Shown piece by piece: positions 40,187-52,729 of a stretch of DNA of 64,000 nt. Each line of letters starts with the position of its first letter. The stretch's first letter is position 1. Below the pieces are notes generated by a model. It had not been told where the DNA came from, made no database searches, and worked only from the letters and a program-made list of their open reading frames with translations. A program made the position numbers and the translations under genes. This DNA is from a virus, in the IMG/VR virus record IMGVR_UViG_3300048834_000128, positions 1 to 64,000 of that record; one strand, 5' to 3'.

Positions 40187-41038
40187 ATGATACCAATATT
40201 AGAAACTCTTACCACCGTGCTACCCCAAGTCAAGTACGGAATTGCTCCACTTGCAATAATGGCCGCAGCACAAGCCATACCTTTCGTAATCAATACCGCC
40301 AAAGGAATTTCTCAAGGATATAAGGCGAAACAACTTGCCAAAACTCCAAGGCCCGAGTATCAGATCCCGGACGCTTTAATAAAGTCCGTGAACAACGCCA
40401 AGTACATTTCCTCAATGAGGGAATTGCCAGGACAGAACCTTATGGAAGGAAGAATTGGGCAGAATTTGTCAAGAGGTATTCAGGACTTGAAGGATGTCAG
40501 CTCATCTCCGGCAGAACTTGCTGCGAACGTATCGAGAATGTACTCGGGTTCAAACAATGCTATAAATGATATCGGAATGGCTGCAGGACAGAATTGGCTA
40601 AACAATCAGGCGGGATTCCGTCAGGCATTGGGTCAGTTGGCAGGTGCGCAGGACAGGCAGTGGCAGATAAACAAGTTCGACCCTTATGCTAATGACATGG
40701 CTGCAAGTGCGGCACTAAGAGAGGGTGCGTTCAGAAATATATCGGCAGCAGGACAGAATATCGCAAGCGGAATTAGTGGGTATGGAAACATGAAATTCAT
40801 GGAGAATCTTTATGGTGGCGGCGACAATTCAATCGGAAGCGGAACGTCTGCAAAGACATTCGACACGGGCAATTCGGGCAATGCCCCTAATATATCATTG
40901 GGAGAAGCCATCGGAAGTGCCAACAATATGAATGGGCCGAATCCGAACGGAGGTCTTGACATAAACGCAATGATGCAGTATATTCAGAACAGAAACAATA
41001 CCATGAGTCCTCAATATCAGAAACCATTACCAAGATAA
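40187..41038 (+). CDS. Internal virion protein, probably ejected, 283 aa
   Basis: The N-terminal region (YGIAPLAIMAAAQAIPFVINTAKGISQGYKA) is hydrophobic and Ala/Gly-rich. Next come KTPRPEYQIPDALIKSVNNAKY and LPGQNLMEGRIGQNL, and then an Ala/Gly/Asn-rich helical body. This layout is typical of the small ejected proteins of Bacteroidota podoviruses, which form a channel through the envelope during DNA entry. The Asn/Gly-rich C-terminus looks disordered. It stands first in a row of three probable cargo genes. Confidence 0.65.
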   Translation: MIPILETLTTVLPQVKYGIAPLAIMAAAQAIPFVINTAKGISQGYKAKQLAKTPRPEYQIPDALIKSVNNAKYISSMRELPGQNLMEGRIGQNLSRGIQDLKDVSSSPAELAANVSRMYSGSNNAINDIGMAAGQNWLNNQAGFRQALGQLAGAQDRQWQINKFDPYANDMAASAALREGAFRNISAAGQNIASGISGYGNMKFMENLYGGGDNSIGSGTSAKTFDTGNSGNAPNISLGEAIGSANNMNGPNPNGGLDINAMMQYIQNRNNTMSPQYQKPLPR

Positions 41039-41041
41039 GAA

Positions 41042-42529
41042 ATGGATGGATTAGGATTAGTATATGAGAAACAGGGTAATACTGGTGCGGCTGCATACAA
41101 TCAGCCCGTATTTCAGATAGGCAATAATCCGCTCGATATGCTTGCTGCCGAAATAGGTCAGCAGGGCAGAATAGAGCAGATAAATCAGATGCGTCAGCAG
41201 AAGGAACTCGAAAGGGGCAATCAGCAGGCGTTGAAATTCGATGCTTCGGGTTGGGATATCGACAACAAGGCTTTCTTTACTCAGGCGACAAAAGACTTAA
41301 TGGCAGAGGGTGCATATCTTCAATCTCAGGGATACAATCTTAATGATTGGAGCAATCCCGAAGTCAGAAAATGGAATGAGAATAAGATAGGAACTATCCA
41401 TGCGGCACAGGCGTCTAAAGGTCAGGAGAAGGAGATAAAGGCATATTTGGATAATGTCACCTTGAATCCCGACAAGTTCGATGTAGATGCCACCATGAAG
41501 AATTTCAGGGCATATCAGGCGATGACTCCTATACAGAGGATGCAGTTGAACCCCGCCGACATAGTTGTACCTATGGAGAAACCTTTGGATATCTATACTC
41601 CATTGGAAGAAATAAAGATTGACGACTTCGTTGACGTATCGGATAGCGAGAATCCTGAAACACGCTTTAAGACCAATAAGTTAAGGGATAAGGATTTGAA
41701 GACAGCTATTGCAGCACAGATAAAGAACCCTATCTATCAGGACATCATTAAGAAAGGTGTTGAGAAAGGTCTGTTTAAGGATGAAGCGGAATACGCACAG
41801 ATGCTATTCGATAAGAAGAAATTGGAGTTCTCCAAAAACACTACCTACGAGAAGAAATCCCCACCATCAAACAATGAATGGTCACTCGACTATATCAATT
41901 CAAGAAGTTCGGATGACCTTATGGGGGAGATAGGATATGGGGCGACAACAATTAAACTATATAAAGGAGGAACACACAACTATGCGTACACAACTGATGT
42001 CGGAAATATCAATGCCGTAATAGGTAAAAGGGGTGCTATTGACGCTTCCGATGGCAAATATTTAAACGAAACGGGCACACTCAACTTACAGAGCGGTAAA
42101 CTTGTTTTGGCTCCCGTAGATGCTGTCACAGGTATTCCGATACATACCAAAAACCCCGAGAACGAACGCAAACTTCTTAAAGAGGGTAAGATAATCTTCA
42201 AGCCTATGATTATAGGCAAGGCATCCGAAGGCACGGGAGATACCAAAAAGGAAATTGACATTTGGGTTCCTGCCGAATCTACATTACAGACTACGGGAGA
42301 AAGCAAGACCATGACTGCCGCTCAGAAAGCATACATCGCATATCAGAAGAAAGCCAACGACCTCAATTCAGTAAGGGAGAAGAAAACCACAGGCACTCAG
42401 AATACACAACCTAAGAAGACAGCAACAAGAGCACAAGTCAAGTCGCTTGTCGGAACAAAAGGATATGAAGGATACACCGAACAGGAACTTATCGAGTATT
42501 ACAAGAGACAAGGGTATGAAATAAAATAA
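41042..42529 (+). CDS. Internal virion/cargo protein, 495 aa
   Basis: The N-terminal 100 residues are Gln-rich and helical (NPLDMLAAEIGQQGRIEQINQ). Residues 100-260 carry alternating charged helices. The middle is beta-rich (YGATTIKLYKGGTHNYAYTTD). The C-terminus ends with a short helical motif (SLVGTKGYEGYTEQELIEYY). It lies between an ejected-type protein and the giant protein, so it is probably injected with the DNA. Its stop overlaps the HNH gene start (TAATG). Confidence 0.6.
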   Translation: MDGLGLVYEKQGNTGAAAYNQPVFQIGNNPLDMLAAEIGQQGRIEQINQMRQQKELERGNQQALKFDASGWDIDNKAFFTQATKDLMAEGAYLQSQGYNLNDWSNPEVRKWNENKIGTIHAAQASKGQEKEIKAYLDNVTLNPDKFDVDATMKNFRAYQAMTPIQRMQLNPADIVVPMEKPLDIYTPLEEIKIDDFVDVSDSENPETRFKTNKLRDKDLKTAIAAQIKNPIYQDIIKKGVEKGLFKDEAEYAQMLFDKKKLEFSKNTTYEKKSPPSNNEWSLDYINSRSSDDLMGEIGYGATTIKLYKGGTHNYAYTTDVGNINAVIGKRGAIDASDGKYLNETGTLNLQSGKLVLAPVDAVTGIPIHTKNPENERKLLKEGKIIFKPMIIGKASEGTGDTKKEIDIWVPAESTLQTTGESKTMTAAQKAYIAYQKKANDLNSVREKKTTGTQNTQPKKTATRAQVKSLVGTKGYEGYTEQELIEYYKRQGYEIK

Positions 42530-43011
42530 TGAAAGAGATAAAACTAAAGACCGGAGGTGTTGCATTCGTTGATGACGAAGATTTTGATTTATTAAATCAG
42601 TATGTCTGGTATGGTATAAAGACACAAGCGAATATTTATGCCGTCAGAGCTTTATACGACAAGACTACAAACACAGTAAGGCATGTACGAATGCACCGAG
42701 AAGTAATTGGCGCTGTTGGTAGATGGAATTTAGTAGACCATATTAATCACAACAAATTAGACAACAGAAAAGAGAATTTAAGAATTGTTACGCAGCAACA
42801 AAATCTTTGCAATCAAAGAAAGAAAAATGGGTGCAAATTTCCGTACAAAGGAGTAAAAGCAACCAAATCCGGCAAGTACTCATCTATGATTACGCACAAA
42901 GGTAAGGGGATGGACTTAGGGACATTTGCAACAATTGAAGAAGCGGCGATTGCCTATAATAATGCTGCCATTAAGATACATGGCGAATATGCACATTTAA
43001 ATAAAATATAA
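42529..43011 (+). CDS. HNH homing endonuclease with AP2 domain, 160 aa
   Basis: The HNH core is RMHREVIG (54-61) and VDHINHNKLDNRKENLR (69-85). An AP2-type DNA-binding domain follows at 106-157 (YKGVKATKSGKYSS... LGTFATIEEAAIAYNNAA). This is a free-standing homing endonuclease. It joins both neighbours by TAATG overlaps, so it sits precisely between two virion genes without damaging either. Codon use is more AT-rich than the flanking structural genes, which supports independent acquisition. Confidence 0.92.
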   Translation: MKEIKLKTGGVAFVDDEDFDLLNQYVWYGIKTQANIYAVRALYDKTTNTVRHVRMHREVIGAVGRWNLVDHINHNKLDNRKENLRIVTQQQNLCNQRKKNGCKFPYKGVKATKSGKYSSMITHKGKGMDLGTFATIEEAAIAYNNAAIKIHGEYAHLNKI

Positions 43012-46000
43012 TGCCAGAAGAATTACTCCCTCCACCACCACCTAAGAAAAGTCAGACAACTGATGTAGATAATAGTGGATTGTTACCTCCCCCGCCGAAA
43101 AAAAAAAGTGGCATAGATACTTCCGAGTCTTTAAATACACCATCGGCATTTCCATCTACAAATAATCTACCATTTGGAGGGACTCTCCCGACATTTCAAA
43201 AGCCTATGGACAAGTATTCTGATCCATACGGAGGAGAAGATGCGCCACCTAAGAAAGTTCCTGAGAAACCTAAAAGCACAGGAGGGTTTGTCAAACCATT
43301 ACCTCCTACAAAAGACCCGAGACAGATTACTCAGGAAACCGAAATGTCAGATAACACCAAGGTCAAGCCGACCAAGGTAGATACGATACAATTTACAGAA
43401 TATGAAGCGGTAAAAGGCGATGACGGCATAATGGTCATTAAACCTAAACCCGTAGTACCTGCCGCTACCGAACCTTCATTGCCGCCCGAACAGGAAGCCT
43501 ATCAGGGAACGGGAGAACCACCTTCATATCTTGCAGGTATAGGTCAGGGTGCAGTAAGTGGGGTAGGTCAGATGGTCAAGGGATTGGCAGGTCTGTTAGC
43601 GACTCAGAAGGTAATGACATTGCCTAACGGAGAAACCGTCACATATTCAGATAAGAAACTTTCAGACTACGCACTATACAAGGTAGGGCAGACGATAGAA
43701 GACTTCGCAAAGGAGTATTTCCCGACAACAGAAGGTCAGAATGAGGAATTGTTAGGCAAACTTGCATCAGGTGCAGGAAGTATGATACCATTCATATTCG
43801 GAAGTGTTTTAGGAGGTGCATTTAAGATAAACGCCTATGTGACTCCTACATTGATGGGTTCGTTACAGAACGGGGCATCTGAATATGAGTCTGCCATAGC
43901 AAACGGAGTTGACGAAGATACTGCATTGAAGGCTTTTTGGAGTGGTGCCGCCATTGGTTCACTCGAAGGATTGCCAATAGGTCAGTGGGCTAAACGTCTT
44001 AATGGAAAGACAGGTGGACTTCTCGATGAAGCCATGAAGAAACGTATGAGAAATAAACTCGGAACTCCCGAAGCGGTTCTCGGTGCATTGGAAGAAGCAG
44101 GACAGGAAGCGTCAACCCAATTCCTTAATAACGTAAGTGCCATGAATATCTATGATGAAACACGAGGTCTTTGGGACGGAGTGGCTGAGTCAGGTATGCT
44201 CGGAGGTATATTGGGTGGAACTTTAAACGGAATAACATCGGTTCTTACTTCTAAATTAGAAGATCCGAATTTGACACCTGCCGAAAAGGTTCAGGTTCAG
44301 AAGTCATTGGATTATATGAATCAACAGGCTAAGAAACTCGAAGGAGTCGCTGCCGATGATTTGGTAAAGTTAAATGACGATAGCGATTCGGTAAAGGAAT
44401 TGAAGGTTCAGAAACAGGAACTTGAAATGGATATGGCGTCACCGGAAATAACTCCCGACGTCAAGGAACAGATATCCGCCAAGATAGAAGAAACGGATGC
44501 TCAGATAGCACAGGTCAAGCAGGAAGAATTACAGGCTGAATCAGCGATGGTTCAGACGGAAGGCGCCATTGCGGACTTGGAAGCGGAGAAAGCGGAGATT
44601 GAGAGTCAGATGTCAACGGCGACAACTGCCACTCAGGAGATATTGCAACCTCAGTTGGATGCGATAGTGTCTGACCTCGAATCATTAAGGGAGATAGTCC
44701 CGCAACAGGAGGTTACGGAACAGACGCAGACACCTGTAGGGGAAGCCAATATCCATGACTATATAAGCAGTCTTTCTCAAGACAACTATCTATTCTCTCA
44801 CGTCACTACCGAAGGTAACGCAAGAAGTATAACCGAAGGGGGCATGAGCATATCTCCTGGCACAGGTATTTCAAGTACACTTTCTCAACTAGGAGCATCA
44901 AGTGTGAATGGGCAGATTACAAGACTGATGAATGGAGAGGTAGTACATAGGGATACGAACAACAATTCATTGGCCATTATATCTGTACCGAAAGCGGAGA
45001 TTGATGCGATGTCGGGGAAGGATGTAGCGGAGAAATTCGAGAATTGGTTGGCGGAGAACGGCCATATAAACAAGGAAGGTAAATATGCAATTCCGCAGGA
45101 ATTTAACGCAGGATATTTAAGTGGAGATTCCTTCATAACAAACAAAGCAGCCCAAAACCAACAGAATAATGTCAAAGAAGAAACCAACGACCAAGGGCGG
45201 ACGGAAGTGCTGACAGGTCAACAGGAAGACATGGGAGTGGCGGAAAGTGCTACTCCCGTTGTTGAAGATGTTTCCCTTACAGATGAGGTGAACAATGTTG
45301 AAGGTGTTGCAGGACAAGGTGTTGAAGTGTCTGAAAAACCATACACCATGGATTACCCTGAATGGAAAGAGCAGGCGAGCAAAGGAAAGATGCACCGTGC
45401 AACAGGCATAACAACCGAAGAAGAGCGATCACTTGAATCTCCTATCGAAATCGGGGAGTATAATGGCTATTCCCCGCAAGATATCGCTCATTTTTATGAT
45501 CGTCGTAGAGGCGGTGATATTGCAGGATATAGAGAGTATATAGTTGACGCTATTTATGCGGGCAAAGATGTGCCAGACAAGATAATAGAAACTGTTTTTT
45601 CTGATAAGGCGATGGGTAAAATGAAAAAACTGAGAGACAAGAATGTAAAGAATAAACCAAAAATAACCAATGAAACGAACACCACTGACGGAAAGAAAAC
45701 TGCCGAAAAGCGTAATGCAAAAGGCGTACAAGAATCTGTACAACAGACTCCTGCTAAGAAAAAAATCAGACGCAAAGGAACCCCTATCCACCAAAGAAAA
45801 ATAAAGGGCAAGAGATTACAGGCTGTAAATATCGAACCTCATACTTTGAGAGAGGAGATAATGCAGCGTATAATCGGTGGTGCACGGGTCATTCGTGAGG
45901 ATATCGTCAAGATGCTCGGTAGTGAAACCGAAGCGAAGATAAAGATGAACCTTACCGCCAAGAAAGAGAACGGAGGTAAGACAATCGACCGACTTGCCGA

Positions 46001-49000
46001 AGAAATCACCGCAGAACAATACAATCGTGATGCCGACGGAAACGGAAGGTATTCCGAAGATGAGGTCAAGGCGGAACTGATGGAAGTCCTCAGAATGTAT
46101 GACCATTATTCTGCAATGGCGGATGAGATAGTCGATTCAAGGGAACGCAGTGCCGAAATGGAAGCGGAAATGCTTACCATGGATGCCGAAGAAGAACTTA
46201 TCGCTGCATTGGGCAAGAATCCCGACATGGAGGCTGCCGATGCCGCATTGGATATCATGGAGATGTTCTCAGACGAGGAACTGACTCGGATGGCGGAAGA
46301 AAAGGACATGGCATTCTCCCCTGAGATTGAGGAAGAAATATCTGACATTGAATCGGATTGGACTCCATGGGATGATGTGCCCGAAACCCCCTCAACAACC
46401 GACAAATTAATCGACGCACTCGAAAAGGCAAAGATTGATACCAAGAACACCCTTAACGCATTCGGACTACTGCCTACCACCTATAACGCTGCAATTGATA
46501 TCGTCATAGCGGCAATCAAGGCAGGAAAGGCTATCTCGGTTGCAATCAAGGAAGCACTCGACTATATCAGGTCTACCAACCCCGAAAACTTCGATGAGAA
46601 AGGATTCACCGATAAGATTCAAAGCGTGTTTGATAAGAACACCAAACCAAAGGAAGAAGTAAAGCCCGAACCTAAGCAAGAGAAGGAAGAAAAACCTAAG
46701 ACACGTGAGAAATCATTGTTCAAGAGGGCATTTGAAGGAACTACCAACTCAAGGATGAAGCAACTCATTTCCGAACATGGGCTTGATTACGAGATAGAAT
46801 CGCACGATAGGGCACAAAAGGCCGCTAAAGACTTTGTTAATGAAGTCGGACCTGACGCTGCATTGGATGCCGTAAGAAAGAACATGATTGAAGATGGTGC
46901 TGCAGCATTCGTTTGGGCGGAAATCATTGATAAGGTTGAGGTCGAACTTCAATCCGCTACCGACCCTGACGAAATATCAAGATTGCAGGAGTATCAACGT
47001 GATTTGCTCAGTGAGTTCGATAGAAAGGCTCGTTCGGGAGGTAGATTCATAAGTGCATTGCAAAGGATTTACAGGGATTCGCTATTCAATTACAAGGCGG
47101 ATACTCAGATTCAGAGGTATAAGGATATGAACAACGGAGTCATTCCTGCCGAAATAGAACAGAAGTTCAAAGACCTTGAAACTAAACTTAAAGAGGTCAA
47201 TGAGAAACTCAAGGAAACCGAAGCGAAACTCGAAGAGGAACGTGAGAAACAGGCTATTGCCGACATAAAGGAAAGTGTTGAACGTGAAGCCAAGACCAAA
47301 CCATCGGTAAAGAAGGCTGCAAAGCGTATCGCAGACAAGATAAGGGAGGGTAAGACCAACCGCCCCGACATATTCATGTCAAGCAGTCCTGCCGCTATCG
47401 TATGGAACGGGGCATTGGAAGTTGCCGCCAAGGCGGTAGAAGCGGGAGGCAGTATTGCCGAAGCCTTGCAGAAAGGACTCGAACATATCAGAAACTCCGA
47501 TTGGTATAAGAACCTTTCAGACGATACCAAGAAGTCGGCAGAGAAGGGGTTCAGAGACCATATCAACGAAACCAATCCTAAGAACACCCAAGTTGAAGTC
47601 GTAGGAGATAAGATTAGAATACCGCACGAACTTATCAGACAGAAAGTTGCCGATGGTATCACCGATCCGAACCAGCTCGCACAATCAGTATTAGACGAAA
47701 TAAAGTCGGAATATCCCGATTTGACCATTCGTCAGGTTCGTGACGCCATATCAAAGTATGGAAGACAGGTAAATATGTCCAAAGAGGATATTGAAGTCAA
47801 GATACGGAAGATAAAGCGTCTGCAAAAAGCCATTTCGCAATTGGAGGATATCGCACAAGGCAAGAGACCATTGAGAAGCGGACTCCAAAGAGACCCGCTT
47901 GATGCCGAAGAACGTGCCATTCAGAAAGAGGTCAAGGAACGGATGAAGGAACTCCCTGCCGATGAAGAAACCGCAGCAAGAGAACTCAAGACCGCACTCG
48001 ATGCAGTCAAGTCAAGGCTTAAGAACGCAATCGAAGATATCCAAAGGGAGATTGATACACGTGCCAAATCACCGAAGAAAGGAACGATAGAATACGACCA
48101 GGAAGCCAAAGACCTTGCTGCCGAACGTGACAGATTGAAAGCATTGAGGGATGAGATTCTCGGACCTAAGACTCTAACCGAAGAACAGATGATTGACCGT
48201 GCTATCAAGGGACTTGACAGAAGTATCCGAGAAATGCAGCGTCAGATAGCGGAAGAAGATGTCGCCCCTAAGAGCAAGACTCAGGTAACTTCTCCCGAGA
48301 TAGAGGAAAGACGTGCAAGGAAACGATTGCTTGCCGCTCAACTAAAGACCATGAGAGAGGAATTGGGTATCACTCAAGCCCGACAACTTGCCAACGCCAA
48401 GAAACGTGCTCAAGCACAGATTGACGAACTGCAAAGAAGATTGGACGATAGGGATTTCAGCAAGAAGACCAAGAAACAATCGCCTACCGACCAAGAACTT
48501 AATGATTTGAGGGCGGAGAAAGTGCGTATCCAACAGGAGTATGATAAGGAGCAATATAAGAATGAACTGAAGAATAGGGCGCTATGGCAAAAAATCATAG
48601 ATGGTTTAATTGAAATTATAAACCTGCCGAGGGCTGCAAGGGCAACTGCAGAATTTTCTCCCGTATTGATTCAGGGAGGTATTCAGACAGTCAGTCAACT
48701 CGTCAGAAATCCTATGTCTGTAATGAGAGCATTTAAACGATTGGGGTTAAACTTCGTTTCAGAAAGTAAAGCAGAAAGATGGATGGATAGATTGGTGGCA
48801 AGTTCGGAGTACCCCGTAATGGAACAGGCAGGTCTTTCAATAACTAAGACCGATGCAAAGATGACCGCAAGGGAGGAACTATATTTGAGTGGGCTTCTTA
48901 CTCACATGTGGAACGCAATGGGATTGCCATTGAAGGCATTGGGTAAAAAACCTTATGAGATATGGAAGGCGGCCAATCTACCCGCCGCATTTGAACGTGC

Positions 49001-49913
49001 AGGAACGGGTTATCTTAACGTGCTAAGGGTTGAAAGATTTTTGCAGGGAATGAGGATGCTCGAAATGCAGGGTAAGAATCCACAGGACAATCCGCAGGAC
49101 TACAAAGCTTTGGCAAAAGTAATAAACACATTGACAGGTCGTACCTCTTTAGGTAGGGCAGAGATGATGTCGAAGGTATTGTCAATAGCATTGTTCTCCC
49201 CTCGAAACTATGCTTCGGTAGTTAAGCAGACATTATTATTACCACTCCTTGCAGAAGGCAGAAACAAGGACGGCACAATGAAGCCATCGGTTGCTCAGAA
49301 GATTGCAATGACCGACTTCATTACCTACATGGGCATTATGACATCAATCATAGCAATGGTTAAATTCGCATACGAAGACGATGATGACCCCGACGCACCG
49401 AAAGTAAACACCGACCCGAGAAGCAGTCAGTTCATGACCATAAGGACAGGAAACACGGTAGTAGACCCTTGGCATGGTATGAAGCAGTACGTGGTATTGG
49501 CATCAAGACTCATCTCAGGTTCAACGGTAACAGGCAAAGGCGAAGTCAAGGAACTCGGCTCAGGTCCATACGTTCCTACAGAGGGTAAACTGCTATACAA
49601 CACCTTATTCAAGTACAAACTATCTCCTACCGCTTCAATGGTGGAGAAATACCTTTCCGCCCCACGGAAGAAAGACGAGAAAGGTGAATATGTCAAGGTT
49701 GACGAGTTTTCTAAGGAACCTATAAATGTCCTCGATATGACCACATCAAACCTCTATCCTATCTATTGGGAAACCCTAATGGAAGTAAACAAGGACAGAC
49801 CTGCCGACGTTGCATTATTCCTTAATGCACTCGCCTTCTGGGGTATCGGTACTCAGACATACGAACAACAGGTTAAGAAGAAAAAAACTACCGAATACAA
49901 GAAAGTGGACTAA
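43011..49913 (+). CDS. Giant polyvalent/ejected virion protein, 2300 aa
   Basis: The N-terminus is Pro/Lys-rich (PPPPPKK). Residues ~175-330 hold Gly/Ala-rich hydrophobic stretches (GIGQGAVSGVGQMVKGLAGLL, GSMIPFIFGSVLGGAF, AFWSGAAIGSLEGLPIGQW) like membrane-active parts of phage cargo proteins. Coiled coils follow (~430-560 and ~1220-1960). A compact domain at ~570-720 (LFSHVTTEGNARSITEGGMS) has the look of an ADP-ribosyltransferase-like or related effector domain, unproven. The C-terminal ~340 residues resemble the terminal domain of large polyvalent proteins. No RNA-polymerase motif was found. It probably enters the host with the DNA. Confidence 0.65.
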   Translation: MPEELLPPPPPKKSQTTDVDNSGLLPPPPKKKSGIDTSESLNTPSAFPSTNNLPFGGTLPTFQKPMDKYSDPYGGEDAPPKKVPEKPKSTGGFVKPLPPTKDPRQITQETEMSDNTKVKPTKVDTIQFTEYEAVKGDDGIMVIKPKPVVPAATEPSLPPEQEAYQGTGEPPSYLAGIGQGAVSGVGQMVKGLAGLLATQKVMTLPNGETVTYSDKKLSDYALYKVGQTIEDFAKEYFPTTEGQNEELLGKLASGAGSMIPFIFGSVLGGAFKINAYVTPTLMGSLQNGASEYESAIANGVDEDTALKAFWSGAAIGSLEGLPIGQWAKRLNGKTGGLLDEAMKKRMRNKLGTPEAVLGALEEAGQEASTQFLNNVSAMNIYDETRGLWDGVAESGMLGGILGGTLNGITSVLTSKLEDPNLTPAEKVQVQKSLDYMNQQAKKLEGVAADDLVKLNDDSDSVKELKVQKQELEMDMASPEITPDVKEQISAKIEETDAQIAQVKQEELQAESAMVQTEGAIADLEAEKAEIESQMSTATTATQEILQPQLDAIVSDLESLREIVPQQEVTEQTQTPVGEANIHDYISSLSQDNYLFSHVTTEGNARSITEGGMSISPGTGISSTLSQLGASSVNGQITRLMNGEVVHRDTNNNSLAIISVPKAEIDAMSGKDVAEKFENWLAENGHINKEGKYAIPQEFNAGYLSGDSFITNKAAQNQQNNVKEETNDQGRTEVLTGQQEDMGVAESATPVVEDVSLTDEVNNVEGVAGQGVEVSEKPYTMDYPEWKEQASKGKMHRATGITTEEERSLESPIEIGEYNGYSPQDIAHFYDRRRGGDIAGYREYIVDAIYAGKDVPDKIIETVFSDKAMGKMKKLRDKNVKNKPKITNETNTTDGKKTAEKRNAKGVQESVQQTPAKKKIRRKGTPIHQRKIKGKRLQAVNIEPHTLREEIMQRIIGGARVIREDIVKMLGSETEAKIKMNLTAKKENGGKTIDRLAEEITAEQYNRDADGNGRYSEDEVKAELMEVLRMYDHYSAMADEIVDSRERSAEMEAEMLTMDAEEELIAALGKNPDMEAADAALDIMEMFSDEELTRMAEEKDMAFSPEIEEEISDIESDWTPWDDVPETPSTTDKLIDALEKAKIDTKNTLNAFGLLPTTYNAAIDIVIAAIKAGKAISVAIKEALDYIRSTNPENFDEKGFTDKIQSVFDKNTKPKEEVKPEPKQEKEEKPKTREKSLFKRAFEGTTNSRMKQLISEHGLDYEIESHDRAQKAAKDFVNEVGPDAALDAVRKNMIEDGAAAFVWAEIIDKVEVELQSATDPDEISRLQEYQRDLLSEFDRKARSGGRFISALQRIYRDSLFNYKADTQIQRYKDMNNGVIPAEIEQKFKDLETKLKEVNEKLKETEAKLEEEREKQAIADIKESVEREAKTKPSVKKAAKRIADKIREGKTNRPDIFMSSSPAAIVWNGALEVAAKAVEAGGSIAEALQKGLEHIRNSDWYKNLSDDTKKSAEKGFRDHINETNPKNTQVEVVGDKIRIPHELIRQKVADGITDPNQLAQSVLDEIKSEYPDLTIRQVRDAISKYGRQVNMSKEDIEVKIRKIKRLQKAISQLEDIAQGKRPLRSGLQRDPLDAEERAIQKEVKERMKELPADEETAARELKTALDAVKSRLKNAIEDIQREIDTRAKSPKKGTIEYDQEAKDLAAERDRLKALRDEILGPKTLTEEQMIDRAIKGLDRSIREMQRQIAEEDVAPKSKTQVTSPEIEERRARKRLLAAQLKTMREELGITQARQLANAKKRAQAQIDELQRRLDDRDFSKKTKKQSPTDQELNDLRAEKVRIQQEYDKEQYKNELKNRALWQKIIDGLIEIINLPRAARATAEFSPVLIQGGIQTVSQLVRNPMSVMRAFKRLGLNFVSESKAERWMDRLVASSEYPVMEQAGLSITKTDAKMTAREELYLSGLLTHMWNAMGLPLKALGKKPYEIWKAANLPAAFERAGTGYLNVLRVERFLQGMRMLEMQGKNPQDNPQDYKALAKVINTLTGRTSLGRAEMMSKVLSIALFSPRNYASVVKQTLLLPLLAEGRNKDGTMKPSVAQKIAMTDFITYMGIMTSIIAMVKFAYEDDDDPDAPKVNTDPRSSQFMTIRTGNTVVDPWHGMKQYVVLASRLISGSTVTGKGEVKELGSGPYVPTEGKLLYNTLFKYKLSPTASMVEKYLSAPRKKDEKGEYVKVDEFSKEPINVLDMTTSNLYPIYWETLMEVNKDRPADVALFLNALAFWGIGTQTYEQQVKKKKTTEYKKVD

Positions 49914-49942
49914 AAACAACAGACGACAAACAAACAAAATAA

Positions 49943-52174
<2,232 letters not shown>

Positions 52175-52176
52175 TT

Positions 52177-52728
52177 ATGGCAACATTCGGCAAAACGGCA
52201 ATAGGAGGAACCACGGGAGGTACATTTACGGACCAATCCTATGTGGGAACATGGTTTACCGCACCAGAAGACGGAACGATAACCAAGATTTGGTTCTATG
52301 CACAGGTTCCCTTTGCAGGGTCTCCCGTGGACTTCAAGACCGCTATATATAGCAGGTCGAGCAATCTACCTCTGACATTATTGGCATCAAGTGCGGGAGT
52401 GGGGAGTATTCCATTGGCGTTCGCTTGGGCGTCATGTGACATAAGTTATGTGATGACAAACGGGGAGGAACTCTTTCTTTCGGCATGGGTCAATGATGCC
52501 TATGACATAAAGTATGATTCGGGAACCACCGACCAATCGTTCGAGAAGTACAATCAGACATACCCGACATGGATTACACCTATCAACACGGGAGCGGATT
52601 TCAACGCCTATACCACGGAAGTGTCAATCTATGCGGAATACACTCCTGCAGGACCACCATCCCCGTTCGGAACACCTTCCATAAGAGGGATACAGGTAAT
52701 CAAAGGAATACAAGCAATCAAATTTTAA
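52177..52728 (+). CDS. Virion surface protein, beta-rich, 183 aa
   Basis: The first 150 residues (GTWFTAPEDGTITKIWFYAQVPFAG... KTAIYS... SAWVNDAYDIKYDSG) look like a jelly-roll or carbohydrate-binding domain. The C-terminus ends in a short repeat (GIQVIKGIQAIKF) that may anchor it to a partner. It sits in the adhesion gene set right after the collagen-like fibre. The binding target is unknown. Confidence 0.6.
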   Translation: MATFGKTAIGGTTGGTFTDQSYVGTWFTAPEDGTITKIWFYAQVPFAGSPVDFKTAIYSRSSNLPLTLLASSAGVGSIPLAFAWASCDISYVMTNGEELFLSAWVNDAYDIKYDSGTTDQSFEKYNQTYPTWITPINTGADFNAYTTEVSIYAEYTPAGPPSPFGTPSIRGIQVIKGIQAIKF

Positions 52729-52729
52729 T

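Noticed and set aside
43011-49913. Virion RNA polymerase of the crAss-like type
   Set aside because: No DxDxD-type catalytic motif was found in the 2300-aa protein on reading.
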